A program made the translations under genes and the position numbers. This document shows positions 35,637-47,576 of a stretch of DNA of 64,000 nucleotides, one piece after another. The notes below the pieces were generated by a model that saw nothing but the letters and a program-made list of their open reading frames with translations, had not been told where the DNA came from and searched no databases. Within the stretch, counting starts at the first letter, position 1, and each line of letters opens with the position of its first letter. The stretch lies in NCBI GenBank assembly GCA_019633425.1, contig WSUB01000024.1, positions 124,001 through 188,000 on the forward strand, read 5' to 3'. Source of the DNA: Tulasnella sp. 424. Its lineage: Eukaryota > Basidiomycota > Agaricomycetes > Cantharellales > Tulasnellaceae.

Positions 35637-37516
35637 CTATGAAGTCGTCTCCTTCTTTGGAGCATACATACCTTGACCCCATGGAACCTAAATAGCCGCT
35701 TGTCAGCCCAAGAAGAAATATTTATTTGAGAATAAATAAAAATGCCGTCTTACCATAACACCCTCTCCGTCATTCCATGCAACAGTCCTCCGCAACGCCA
35801 CCAAGCTCATTGTGCTTCCTCCTGTCCCAACGAAACCAGTTCCCATCGCCTGAAGCATCGCATCGATCAGCGGTGGGTACCACAAGCTCCCATATCGTTC
35901 AATGGTCCGTTCTTTGGTATGGTCGATGTACTTCCATCCTAGCTTCTCCACTTCAGCCCACCATGCTGGGTCGGATTCGTCGGAAAGGACGATAACGTTT
36001 TGAGGAGAAATCGAAACACCATGTTTTGCTTTCAGGGAAGCCCGAACGCCGTTAACCGCATCGAGCCATGCTGAGAGGGGTGGCAGACAATGCTCTANNN
36101 NNNNNNNNNNNNNNNNNNNNNNNNNNNNNNNNNNNNNNNNNNNNNNNNNNNNNNNNNNNNNNNNNNNNNNNNNNNNNNNNNNNNNNNNNNNNNNNNNATG
36201 TTTTGCTTTCAGGGAAGCCCGAACGCCGTTAACCGCATCGAGCCATGCTGAGAGGGGTGGCAGACAATGCTCTACTGGATCGTCACCGCAATATTTACCG
36301 AAATCCCCACGTCGTGCGTGAATCGAGACGAACTATGTTTGAGCGATGATGTATAGTAAGCAAACGAGCCTGTCTCCAAAATTCCGTTCAGAATGCAATA
36401 CCTTGGGAATAGGTTCGACTTCGAACAGGCCAAACGCTTTCCTGATGTAGCCTTCTGCCAACTTGATCATATTAGGGTGGAATCGAAGATGCCGTCCAAC
36501 GAATCTCCAAACAGGAGAATAGTCCCTTTCCCATTCAAACGGGTCGAAAACGGAGGTATAGTAGAGCATGTCGAAACACATGAATGTTTCGTCGGGAATC
36601 ATGGACTTTTTATAGGAATGTGAAGGAATGGGTTGGGTGTCTCTCAGAGCCTCTGAACGACCTTCAGGGAAGCTGAGTTTGGCTAAGCCCCAAAGAGAAA
36701 CGTGCATGTTTGGGAGCCTGATGTTATCTGGTACCCTTGTGTGCGATACATCTAATGGATAGAGATCATTAGCAGGCAAGGAGAGACAAGACATTCCGTG
36801 AAACGCAAAACATGTCCCTCACCTACACCTAGTGTGCGGTGCAGTTGTGAACCTCGCGGCCTTCCTTCCGTCGTAGCAAAGGCACTCCAGCAGCCGATGA
36901 TATCGTGAGCGGTGCTATTGCCGGCCTTTATATCGCGCCATTCGATCACTGGGTGGTCCAAAGCATCTCGGAGGCGAGGAAGATCGAAAAAGTCCCCGAA
37001 CGGGAAATCTCCGGTTCCGTAGCCGATATGTGACGGTGAGAATGGAGGGACAACAGCAACGCGGGACGTGATGATCCCCAGATAAATCATGTTGGCGACT
37101 GTCATCACGTCGTTCGTCCACCCTGCGTTGGTGAACGTGGTGATATACCTCGTGTCGTTGCGAAGGTTTTCTGGATTAAAGTGCAAAAGAGAACGCGGGA
37201 GTCAGTGATCCGAGAGTACATGCAATGAATCGATTCATGACGTACCTAGCAGCGTTTCTGTCGGGGGCCCGTTTACGAAATTCCGGACGGGGAACTTTCC
37301 TTCACGATTGGTGACGGTTTGGGGGTCAGCTAGACCATCATCCAGCTGCGGTTGACACGTCTGGCCGCGCCAATGCAGAGCGTCGGACAGCTTTCCTGAG
37401 GATATTCGATGTTTTCCACTTGATGTTACATAGAGCATGATGAGAAGGGAGGCGGATGCGACGACGGAGCGAAGAAAGGCCTGGGAGTGAAACCTGCCAA
37501 GACCAAGAACCGGCAT
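35637..37516 (-). CDS. O-fucosyltransferase-like type II membrane protein, copy 3 (interrupted by assembly gap)
   Basis: The start at 37514-37516 gives MPVLGLGRFHSQAFLRSVVAS with the same anchor. The exons FTNAGWTNDVMTVANMIYLG, RLPNMHVSLWGLAKLSFPEG and FDMLYYTSVFDPFEWERD are intact. The exon with HARRGDF runs into a block of exactly 100 Ns (36098-36197) in the stretch EHCLPPLSAWLDAVNGVRAS. The same 77 nt stand on both sides of the Ns, so the break looks like an unmerged contig overlap and not a biological lesion. The 3' part (KLGWKYIDHTKERTIERYGS to VPWGQGMYAPKKETTS) is intact. The gene is probably functional; its true sequence across the gap is unknown. Confidence 0.72.
36021..36274. repeat. 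Identical 77-nt flanks of the N gap
   Basis: 36021-36097 and 36198-36274 are identical base for base and lie directly against the two sides of the 100-N block. Both lie inside the same exon. Confidence 0.95.
36098..36197. other. Assembly gap (100 Ns)
   Basis: The run of exactly 100 Ns is the conventional placeholder for a gap of unknown size. It lies within the third tandem gene copy. Confidence 0.98.
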
Positions 37517-39188
37517 CGTTGGGCGTATTCTCAGTAGTAGCGCTTCGTTGGTATCGATGAGGAACAGCTGGTGGATCAAGACGAGGAACGAAAAAAAGCG
37601 AGTGAAAGGAAGTTGGGGACGCGGCACAAAAAGGTTTTGCAACCGTGACAGCGAATTCGAAGTGCGTTCCCAGGGTCTCAACCCCTGCTATTTTTTCCCT
37701 GGGCCGCGCGAAAGCCACAGCCAACGCGGCTGAAACCGTAAACAGCGGCACGGATTACACCACACACAGACACAGACGTAAGTTCTGACGAAGGAGGGTC
37801 AAAAAGAAGAAGGGGACAGAGTGGACATTAGGGAGGGGTTTGTATGAAAGAATGTATAAATTCCCACTTTAGGAAAAGTTCATAGCTGTTGCCCAATTCT
37901 GGACAAAAAGGTTTCGAAGGGTGATAAATGGTCAGCATCAGCCCTGGTCCTTTCAAGCCTGGTTCTGGATCGCGTTCCTCGCGCAGAACGTCCCATCCGC
38001 ATTCTTGGAATAGCCTTGCTGGCACAATTCTGGAGGCAATGACGTAAACATTAGCCTGAAAAGAAGCCAGGAGTGTGATGCACTTATCAATCATGCATTT
38101 GCCACGATGGCAGCCGACAACGTCAACATGAGGGATCGCCGTACAACCCTGCCAACCCCGAGCCATTCACAAGTTCGTTGAGGCTTGTCAGACAACCACC
38201 ACAGCTCTCAAAGTTTCGACGGATATTGATGCAATCGAAGCCTCTAGATGAGCTCCAGAAGCTTAGGCATCTCTTAGGCGGAGGGGTCGCACGTTGGATC
38301 GCCTGTCGGTAACCGACGAGTAGGCATTGAAACCAGTTGAAAAACAGCAGACGGCGGTAACAGGCACCTCAACGCGACCAATAAGGGACTAATGTAGAAG
38401 CCCAGCTTCTTCACATCTGTCGCGTGCCACGTCTCACCCAGGAGCTTTTGGAACATGCGGACCTCATTATGCCGTCCTCGGGGGATTTCAGCCAATCCAG
38501 GAAGCGGGTGAGTTTGATCGCGAAGTCATATCGGGTTTGCGGGTTTGGAACACGTCTGGTGCTGGCGAAGATATGAACCTTCGATACCCCAAACTTGTGC
38601 TAGGAAACAGAAATCAAACATGCTGCTGCCCCATATGGTGAAAGAAAGGGAAACCGCGACGCACAATGACGACCAACGACGAAGGAACGGGGAAAAGACA
38701 TAAGAGACAGAGGAGGCGGCAGTGCCTTTGAACAACACACAACTCGACCCTTCCAACTACTTAAGAACCTACCCTATGACTACTCGAATTTCGATAAACA
38801 AGGGCCTTGAATTGCTCTATTAGGCTTTAACGTTGAAATTCTTTAAGGCCTTATGGTCAATGCACGCTGACGGAAAGACCTTTCGAAGCACCGGAGCATG
38901 GATTGCAACGAAGATCGGAGGCACCCATCCGTGATTTGACTGAAAAACAAAAGATGAAGCCGACGCTTTACTTCAGGATTCCCAACTTAAGGTGAGGGTA
39001 CTCCGGGACATCTCACACTTCACAAGTGAATGACAAACCGGAGGGGGATACGTGACTATATATAATGAGCCCTATAAACAGCATAAAACACAGGGAATGA
39101 AAGTATCAAAGCCAAGCAAGTAAAACAACAACGATAATTTCCGGCGAGAATAAGAAAGAAAAAGTAGCCAAAACGGCAACCTTGTCGA
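37517..39188. other. Intergenic region with unrecognised open frames on the minus strand
   Basis: This covers the promoter of tandem copy 3 and then 1.3 kb without a gene I can name. Two minus-strand frames look more protein-like than chance. One is 38166-37828, with ANVYVIASRIVPARLFQECG and LMLTIYHPSKPFCPEL. The other is 38495-38274, with NEVRMFQKLLGETWHATDVK. They could be exons of a small gene or a decayed copy, but no splice path between them convinced me. 38500-39188 shows nothing but the 3' flank of the MFS gene. Confidence 0.3.
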
Positions 39189-41171
39189 TCATACTGGTTT
39201 TTCGTTTGCAGACTCCACGTCCTCGGTTTTCTTCTCCTCCTCCTTCAGGCCCCAATCCTCGTCTGTGACTTCGTGCATCTTGAGTTCTTTCATACCAAAA
39301 ACTAGTAGAATACCCGCAGCACTGATTCCAGCCATGACCAGCCAAACGACTCTCAGACTCCCAGCAAATGCCTGCTTCACCTCCGTTCGAATCGGCTCGT
39401 CCAAAGTACGAATGGCAGGGATGGCAGCATAAGCGATCTCCACGCCTTTTCCTGTACCAGAACCGAGCCCTTCCAAAAACGCCTGGGGAAGCTTCTTCTT
39501 GAGCTCGTTTTGCAGGATCGTTGATCCAATCGTTACTCCCCATGTTTGGGCGAAAGACCGCACGAAGGTAAAGAATGCAAGCGCGTGTGCCGTTTCGGTG
39601 ACAGGAAGAGGGGCGAGGACAGGGAATTGGGGAGCGGTAAAGAGGAAACCAAGCCCAATGCCTTCGATCACTTGGTAGCCTACCCACTCTGCCTTGCTGG
39701 AAGACGTGTCCAAGAGGCTGAGAAGACCGACACCAATAGCAGTCAGAACCCAACCAATGGCGTTTTGCGGTCGATAGACAGTGAATATGGCGGCGCTAGC
39801 ACCCGCAGCTAGTCGTGCAAAGATATCGTGGGTAAGCAGCGTCCTCTCAGCCAGCATTGCAGTGTGACGTACCTATAGCACCAGGTGCAATGGTGAATGC
39901 ATTTCCAAACAAGCTGACCCCGGACTTCACAGGACTTTGTTCGAGCGAGGCTTGGAAGTATAGAGGGAGATAATAAATGACCGCTGTGGAAACTATGCCG
40001 TGAAGGAAGACCGAGGCGTATCTGGGCAAAATCCATTCCAGGTTAGTCGCTCAGAAGCAAGCATTAGCTAGACAAGTTCTCAGCTCACCCGGTGCAGGAG
40101 GTTCGATTGGCGATCAATTCCCAAGGAACAACAGGCTCGATAGGGACTTTTGCTTCATACACGAAGAACGCTCCTATTCCCAAAAGTCCAAGGATGAGGG
40201 GGACAAGGACTGCCGCCGACCCCCATGAGTGTTGAACCCCAGCCCAAGTGAGGGCAATAATGGTAATGGTCGTTGCCACAATGATGATTGCATTCCCAAT
40301 CAAGTCCATTCTGCGCATCTTGTTTCCAACTTTGTCATCGCTCGGTCCTTTGATGAGTTGTAGGGAGAAGAGGGCGAGTAGAGCGGCGAACCCGGTCAAG
40401 GGCAGGTTCATATCTTGGTAGATTGGAGTTGAGTTAGCGAATCCAAACATCCTGACGAAGACGAGTAGACTTACAGAACAACCATCGCCAATTAGTCTCT
40501 GAGAAAGCTCCTCCAATAGGCGGGCCAATAGCGGAAGCGATGGCCCACACTGCTCCAAACAGGCCAATGAAGTTGCCCCGTTCGCTCAACGGAACAAGGT
40601 CCGCAACAACGATGTCAGAGAGCGAGAGGATGCCACCGCCTCCGATACCTTGAACAGCACGGCCAGCAATAAGCATATGCATACTTGTTGCCCCTCCACA
40701 GATGCCTGACCCAAGAGCGAAGAACGCAATCGAGCCCAGCACGATCGGGCGCCGACCGAAAATTTGGGCCAGCCCGCCTAGAGAAGGGGAATGGTCTCAG
40801 CCTGCATGTTCCTCTCACAGGTAAACGCGATAAGCCGCACCAGTCATGGGTAAAATCGCAGTGCTGCCCAGCGTATATGCAGCTCCAACCCATGAGAACT
40901 CCGTTCCATGAAGGTCTTCCACGATGGTCGGTAATGCCGTTGCGACGCTCGTGAGCTCGATGGCACTCAGGAACTCGGTGACCATCATGGCGATAATGAC
41001 CATCCAGAAACGTAGGCCCCTCGATGTTGACTGCGGTGGCTGCGGCGGTGTTTCAATGCCGGCTTGGTTGTCTCCATTGAGGGTGGGGACGACGACTGGA
41101 GTAGAGGTCCCAGAGGCTGGGCCATCGTCGAGGTTGGGCAGCTGTTTCGTCTGTGACACGGGGGTGCTCAT
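39189..41171 (-). CDS. MFS drug/metabolite exporter, DHA2 (14-TM) type
   Basis: The start at 41169-41171 gives MSTPVSQTKQLPNLDDGPAS, a polar cytosolic tail. The first membrane helix is FWMVIIAMMVTEFLSAIELT, the pattern typical of fungal DHA2 transporters, followed by WVGAAYTLGSTAILPMTG. The loop AQIFGRRPIVLG is motif A. GRAVQGIGGGGILSLSDIVV and ASAIGPPIGGAFSETNWRWLF are the conserved helices 4-5 (motif C region). Further helices run to GILLVFGMKELKMHEV, and an acidic tail ends in ESANEKPV. The number of hydrophobic stretches fits 14 helices. At least four introns are needed. The protein is a proton-driven exporter of small molecules at the plasma or vacuolar membrane; the substrate is unknown and the neighbours give no clear hint. 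Confidence 0.88.
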
Positions 41172-42102
41172 GGTCAGCGTCGAAATTCCAATGTTCTTGG
41201 CATGAGGTGGGAGCTAATATTATGTGCAGGTGGGCGCCTGCGGATCCACGGTGCCTGCCATTTGCCGGAGGTTCGGCAAGCGCGCGCTTTTCAACCCGCG
41301 GTCTGAAGAGTGACTGAAGTAGACTTACCGCATCGAGAATTTGCAGACCGATTATGCCGTCGGCGAACGCAAAACCCACACTGCCTCGTCATATATCATG
41401 TCGGTACCTACAATAACTCAATATATTAAGGATATATGAACCGTGAATCTTGTGCTAGGCAAGTCCAAGAGGGGTGTGATTGACAGTGCCGAGCAAATCC
41501 TGTCTCCATCACCATGAGGCATAGCGGTGACCAAGATGGCATAGGATCGCCTTTCCGGTGCATCCACGGATACAGATTAGGGGAAACAGACGTATTCCAC
41601 GCATCCATCACCCGCGAGTCGCGAAGGACTAGCCGTGCACAACACGAGAACTGGCAGCTCACCAGACGAATCGATTATCTCAGGCCCCGGTTAAATAGCA
41701 GCACCGATGCAGGGTCACAGTAATTTCGTCCAATCACGAGTTCGTCTTGCGTCAACTCAGGATTCGCAACCCAGGAGCATCTCCAGCTTCACCCGGGACG
41801 GAGAATCCGGGTACTCGCGGCACTCAGGGCATTCGCGGCATAAGGCTCGCAACCAACATCGAGATAAAGACACACATGGTAGCCAAGAGTTCAAATAAAT
41901 AGATGCACCTAATGAACAGATCTCGGTGGAAGAAGATGGTATTAGAATTACGAGTGCAGCGTCCGGCCCCACCGAGAGTAGAAGAAACAGAGAAGTAGAT
42001 GAAAGAGTGAAGAGTCTCTGACCGGCAGCCAGTAAGCAATGAGAGAACAAACAAGATGAGAGGGTTATGCAAAGGAAACCATTACTGTGGAAGCAATTGA
42101 CG
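41172..42102. other. Intergenic region, MFS 5' side / Erf4 3' side
   Basis: This 931-bp stretch has no frame with coding character. It must hold the MFS promoter and the Erf4 terminator. Confidence 0.5.
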
Positions 42103-43755
42103 TTAGCGATGAGCCGTCTTAGAAAATCGTTCGCTACGCACATAGTACTCGATTTCAAGCTACAAGTGGCATAGGGATGAGGCATTTAGCTGTACGTCTG
42201 CACCCCTGTGTAGAGGGGACTTACAAATAGGAAACCAACTTTCCGCGGCCAAAGCAAGTTTAGCCCAGCTGGGTTATACACCTCCTTATTGAGCTTGTCG
42301 AATAATTGGGCCAAGCGACGCATTTCCTGCGAGCAAGATTCAAAGAATCAGTATACACAAGGAATCTCCACATGACAACAACGCAACTACCTTGTCGTAG
42401 TGCGATTCGGTAAGCAGAGTCCAGAGATATAAGGTGGCAACGCCGAGGATGTTTTCAAGAGCGCTCTGACGAAGGCTGTACGCTGATATGAGCACCTCGT
42501 TGATCTCGTTGATGCTGGCTTGGAACTTCGTTGGTGTTATCTGAAGGGAGAGATGTGCACGTGAGTGGTTTGAGGTTAATCCACAAAAGGAAATAAGCGG
42601 TGCATACCCGTCCTTCAAATTCAAGTGGGTAGGTCGGATAGAATCTGTATAGCATATGTTAGGCGTTAGGGATTTCCTGAGGATCATATATTCCTGTCAA
42701 ACTGACTGCACTAGCTCGCCACCGCTGTAGTCCCGCTCTACGCGAACGATCTCCCGAGGGTAGTGGGTGCCAATGGTGCCCAGAGGTTCGGTCCCAAAAG
42801 CAGAACCCATGGCTGGAGGTCCGACGTAATAAGAAGAACGAGGTATCTCGTGCCTTGATAATTTAACAATCAGATAAGGTGAAGAGAGTGACAGTATATG
42901 ATCGGGAGGTACTCACTTCTTCACGAATTCACTGTGGCCATTCGACGACCCATACGTCGTATCCCCATTAGCTCCCTCGCTGGTGGTTCTGAACTCCAGT
43001 CGATATGACTCGGATGGTCTACCGTTCACATCGTCTTCCGACGCCCGAGCAAGTACCTCTTTTTCAGAGGGAGCAATGCGAGTGCCTGCATCTTTGCTTG
43101 GTCTGCTGCTCCTCATCGACTGTCTTCGCAAAGCGTCCGAGTTGGCGGCGGAGAACCGTCCTGCATTCGGCGCGGGCGTTAATTCATCTCCCAAGGACGG
43201 ACTGTTTCTTGATATGGAAGGCACTGGCGAGGCACCGTCCCGCCCGCCAAAAGTTGAAGGATGAGAGGCGCGGCGAACGCCACCCGTGTTTTCGCTGCCA
43301 GCGTTCAACCTGCCGGCGCCACCTGCCACCGACGACTTGGTCATCGAGTCCCTGTTATACGTGCTGACAGCGCTGACATCCTCCGATGTTCGAATGTCGT
43401 CCAACTCGTGATCATGTAAGTCGCGGCTGCCGTCTTCTGATGGCCGGTGGTCCATGTTTTCTTCAGCGTTCGGGTGGGTTTCGGGGTTTGTTTCACGAGT
43501 AATTGGAGAGGGAGAATATGCCAAAGGTTCGAGAAAAGAATCCCGGTTGGGTTGTGAAGGAGAAGTGCGAGCAGGGGATGGTGATATTGAAGGAGTGACT
43601 TCTGCCGAGGAGAGACGGACCACGTAGGTTGAAGAGGCGATTGGCGAGGTGGACGAAGAGTCCGTAGTCCCCTTGCGAGCTGGATCTGGTGGTAGTGGAG
43701 ATGAGAGCGCGAGGATCAGCGTCGGGGGAATTGGCTTTTCCGTGGTCCCCGCCAT
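42103..43755 (-). CDS. ERF4: Erf4-family subunit of Ras palmitoyltransferase
   Basis: The C-terminal 150 residues match the Golgin A7/ERF4 domain: FYPTYPLEFEGRITPTKFQ, SINEINEVLISAYSLRQSAL, LENILGVATLYLWTLLTESH, LNKEVYNPAGLNLLWPRKVG, then LEIEYYVRSERFSKTAHR and the TAA at 42103-42105. Four introns join these blocks. The N-terminal 280 residues are Ser/Pro/Arg-rich and look disordered. I start the protein at 43753-43755 (MAGTTEKPIPPTLILALSS, good ATGG context). An alternative start at 43912 (MSKEGKTTSLNIDEVRRSW) joined by a 49-nt intron is possible. In yeast Erf4 stabilises the DHHC enzyme Erf2, and the pair palmitoylates Ras at the ER/Golgi. The gene is divergent from eL32 across a very short promoter. 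Confidence 0.85.
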
Positions 43756-43984
43756 GGGTTTCCGTCACAAAGGCGAAACACACCCAGTCCCGTTCAGGAT
43801 CGTAGAAAACCCAACATTGCAGCCACTTCATCCCTGCTGACAAATCCCGCCGTTCCCAGGATCTTCGCACCTCATCAATATTCAGACTGGTCGTTTTCCC
43901 CTCCTTGGACATCCGCAAGAAAAAGTGAGCAAAACCTCAATTGGGATCGCAAAAACTCTCGCTCACATAGCTGTCTACTTTAGA

Positions 43985-44549
43985 ATGGTTAAAATCGTCA
44001 AGAAATACACGAGGACCTTCAAGTCAGTTCACCCAGCTCCCTGCCTGACGAACTGATATTGAGCGGCACATTACGACTTTATTCATCAGGCGTCACCAGT
44101 CAGACCGATGGTACCGTGTTCCGGAGAGCTGGAGGAAGCCAAGGGGTATTGACAACAGGGTGCGAAGACGATTCAAGGGCACCGCTCCTATGCCAAAGGT
44201 ATGATGAAGTGAATACGACGAACCCGGAATATGCCATAATCTCACTCTGTCATTGTAGATTGGTTATGGAAGCGACAAGCGGACCAGGTACATGCTGCCC
44301 AATGGTCTCCGGAAACTCCGCGTCACCAACGTCAACGATGTCGATGTCTTGCTCATGCACAACAAGTCTTACGCCGTCGAGATTGCACGGACCGTCGGTG
44401 GAAGGAAACGCGTGGCTATCTTGGAGAGGTGAGCTAGGCTGTCTTGCGGAATGCCTGGTATCCCAGACTGAAGGTTCTTGCGCTGCAGGGCAAAGGCTCT
44501 TGGCCTCAAGGTCACGAACCCTCACGCCAAAGTACGGACCGAGGAGTAA
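43985..44549 (+). CDS. RPL32: Ribosomal protein eL32 (60S)
   Basis: Four exons (43985-44022, 44090-44198, 44259-44428, 44489-44549) total 378 nt and 125 residues. [55 protein letters not shown] and the end [15 protein letters not shown] are near-invariant in eukaryotic eL32. The protein is a component of the large ribosomal subunit. It is complete with normal length. The intron right after the basic N-terminal 12 residues is typical for ribosomal protein genes in fungi. Confidence 0.97.
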
Positions 44550-45321
44550 ATTCCTATCCCGGCCTTTCGTTGTATTTCTCGCACTTCTCCGACCCTTTCC
44601 TTCCTCCTCTGTCTCATATATTGTGCGTCAACTTTGCTGCTTGCTTTTTTGTGCTATCCTCGAGCACTCTCGCCGCCATCACTATGCTTGTATCAAACAT
44701 ATTATGCCATGGCATTCAACTCGCTCCATTTCCATCGGCCAAGATTAGTGGCTCAGATACGCTAGTTGTGTAAACCCCCCTGCCTCGGTATTCCACCACC
44801 AGCAACATCAGATGGGAGCGCCTTGTCACAGTACATTCTTATTTGAGAAACCCGCACGCATATTCCATAAAACATCCTGAATAATATCCCGATCAACTTC
44901 ATGAAAATGTGGCGGAACGCGCTTATAATAGTGTATTGTGTCCAGATTCACGCGAGACGTCCCTGCACGATTTCAATCCTGTTAGTGATTCGACCATATA
45001 AATAAAAGTTGGGACGGGACGATCGCGCCATTTGTACTATCGTATTATCCAGCGAAAATAGACGCGTAACTCCCTTTCGTGAATCTAGACGTGCATGTGC
45101 TTGAGCGATGGATTCAGGATACTCAGATCGCGAGCGGAGTGACTTTGCCTATATTTGTCGAAGACCCCAACACCCCTTCCCCCATCGGTCCCAGTGCGAA
45201 CAATTCATCCAGCAACTCAACTCTCGCCACCTTCAACTTATATACATAGAGGGATAACAAACCTCCGGACAGATTTCATACCTAAAACTCTCCCGCATCG
45301 TACCGGAACCCTCTCCTCACC
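44550..45321. other. Intergenic region, eL32 3' side / PP2A-A promoter
   Basis: This 772-bp stretch between two co-directional genes has no gene. The last 150 bp are CT-rich (ccccttcccccatcgg), as is common for 5' leaders in this window. Confidence 0.5.
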
Positions 45322-47576
45322 ATGGACAACGAAGAACTATACCCTATAGCCATTCTCATCGACGAGCTCAAGTCAGAGGACGTGAGCCTCCGTCTAAATG
45401 CAATCCATCGTATCTCCACGATTGCCCTTGCTCTCGGGCACCAACGCGCTAGAGAAGAGCTCATCCCTTTCCTTCAAGACTCGCTGGACGATGAAGACGA
45501 AGTGTTGTTAGCCCTGGCGGAAGAGCTGGGCAAAGGAATGGACGAGTACCTTGGTGGACCACCATACGCGCATCTTCTTCTGGGACCGTTAGAAAACTTG
45601 GCTGCTGTGGAGGAGACCGTTGTCCGCGACAAGGTACGGTCACGCAGTCTGAAGTTGCAGTCATGACTGGTGTCGCGCGCACGCGCAAGATCTGTTAGCT
45701 GATTGTCCTACTCTGTGCATATACCCCACAGGCAACCGAATCCATCAACAAAATCGCGGCTGTTCTATCTCCTGCGCAGATCGAAGAATTCTACATCCCT
45801 TTGCTCAAGCGACTTTCCACGGGAGAATGGTTCACTTCTCGAACATCCGCTGCAGCGCTCTATGCCTCAGTATATCCCAAAGCCTCTCCGGCCATCCAGG
45901 ATGAAATGCGAAAGCTCTATATCGCCTTGTCATCAGACGACACTCCCATGGTCAGAAGGGCAGCAGCGCGCCACTTGGCAGTGAGTCTTCGAAACGCGTC
46001 CCTGACTTGCGTTCTGCATTGTTACCAACCAGCGAAACTCTGCTCTGTGCTTTCTAGACATTCGTCCCCACTCTCTCGAAGGAACAGGTCCTTGCAGACA
46101 GTCTCCCAATCTACCGCAAGTTATCTACGGACGACCAGGACTCTGTTCGCCTTCTGACCGTCGATGACCTAATTGCGATCGCCAGCAAGCTGACCCCGGC
46201 GGAAGTAAATGACCAACTTCGCTCGTCGCTGCGTAGCGCTGTTTCCGACAAGAGCTGGCGTGTTCGGTATATGGTGGCCGATCACTTCGTCAAGGTACGA
46301 TTTTGCCAGTCACCGCTGGGAACAGCGAAACTCAACAAAACCCTCGATCTATCCAGCTCGCTGAAGCAGTTGGTAAAGTCCTTGTGAACGAGGAGTTGGT
46401 TGGATCTTTTGTGGCTCTTCTCAAGGACAATGAAGCCGAAGTTCGAAGTGCAGCCGCAGGACAACTACCAGGTAGCCCATCATGTCTTGTGCCTCCAACT
46501 CGCGGCAATCTCTGACGATGATGGTCTTCCACTTCAGGATTTGCGAAGCTTCTTGAACGCGACGTCATTCTCGCTCGCCTCCTACCCTGTGTCCGCGACC
46601 TTGCGAGCGACAGCTCTCAGCATGTTCGCGCGGCGCTCGGCATGCATATAAGCGGACTGGCACCTTTGCTGGGTCGCGAGGCTACGATCGAACACCTCCT
46701 TCCCCTGTTCCTCCAACTCCTCAAAGATGACTTCCCCGACGTCCGCCTTAATATCATCAGCAAACTTGAAACCGTTAATGATGGTACTGTCTTTCTCTGA
46801 TTGTGGGCAGTGCAGTTTCATACTCACAAGAATTAACATGAATAGTCATCGGTATCGAACTCCTTTCCCAGTCTCTTCTCCCCGCGATTGTGGAGCTCGC
46901 TGAGGACAAGCAGTGGCGTGTGCGCCAGGCTATCATAGAGTACATTCCACTGCTCGCCAAGCAGCTCGGTAAAGCATTCTTCGACGAGCAACTGGGCAAC
47001 CTTTGCATGTCGTGGCTGGGTGACAATGTCTACAGTATCCGAGAATCCGCAACCGTTAACCTGCGGAAGCTCACCGACGTATTCGGAGTGGACTGGGCAA
47101 GGCAGACGATTGTGCCTAAGGTCTTGCAGATGGGTACACACCCCAACTACCTGTACCGGATGACAACTATCTTTGCTATTACTGTGAGTGTAATGTGGGA
47201 ACCCCGCACGTAGTGGTGGTGTTGACACCGGTTCGCTTGGTTGCTTTAGTCCTTGGCACCTAGCTTGACCCCACAAGTGATCCAAGAAAACGTCCTTACC
47301 ACCGTTCTTTCCTTGGTCCAAGACCCAATACCAAACATCCGCTTCAACGTTGCCAAGTGTCTAGAAGTGCTGGCGATAACCCTCGCAACAACGGCCGAAG
47401 GAAAGGAGTTGGCCAAGTCCAGTGTTGTTCCCGCTCTGAAGCAACTCAAGAGCGACGGCGATCCGGATGTTAGATTCTTCTCTGGAAAAGCTCTCGAGAA
47501 AATCTCTGGTGAGCTCTGTCGATTTACTCTGGTGATCAGCACTCCCTAACAGCCTCCTAATCCAATCCCAGCATAA
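45322..47576 (+). CDS. TPD3: Protein phosphatase 2A scaffold subunit A (PR65)
   Basis: The ATG at 45322 opens [20 protein letters not shown], the classic start of PR65. HEAT repeats follow through at least seven introns: [136 protein letters not shown], and [14 protein letters not shown] then SLAPSL. The protein is the scaffold that joins the catalytic and regulatory B subunits of PP2A. The last exon contributes only two bases and the stop (47572-47576), completing ...EKISA. The gene is complete. Confidence 0.95.

Larger units (their letters stand above)
30539..37845 (-). repeat. Tandem triplication of a ~2.4 kb gene unit
   Basis: Three head-to-tail units begin with the same 3' flank (tatctaga..tggtaccgtagttgcttaag type) at about 30539, 32918 and 35331. 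Each holds one O-fucosyltransferase-like gene and its promoter. Units 1 and 2 also share an upstream block containing gtcgacagcgagtcgac (near 32840 and 35237). Upstream of the third gene the similarity fades after about 37825, which marks the end of the array. Confidence 0.9.

Noticed and set aside
35637..37516. Third O-fucosyltransferase-like copy as a pseudogene
   Set aside because: The only break is the N gap with duplicated flanks, which is best explained by assembly.
39189..41171. A secondary-metabolite cluster around the MFS exporter
   Set aside because: Neighbours are housekeeping or glycosyltransferase-like genes; no synthase, P450 or pathway regulator lies nearby.
42103..43912. Start of Erf4 at 43912 instead of 43755
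   Set aside because: It is possible through a 49-nt intron, but the extra 43 residues do not resemble the family and the downstream ATG has a better context. Left open as an alternative.
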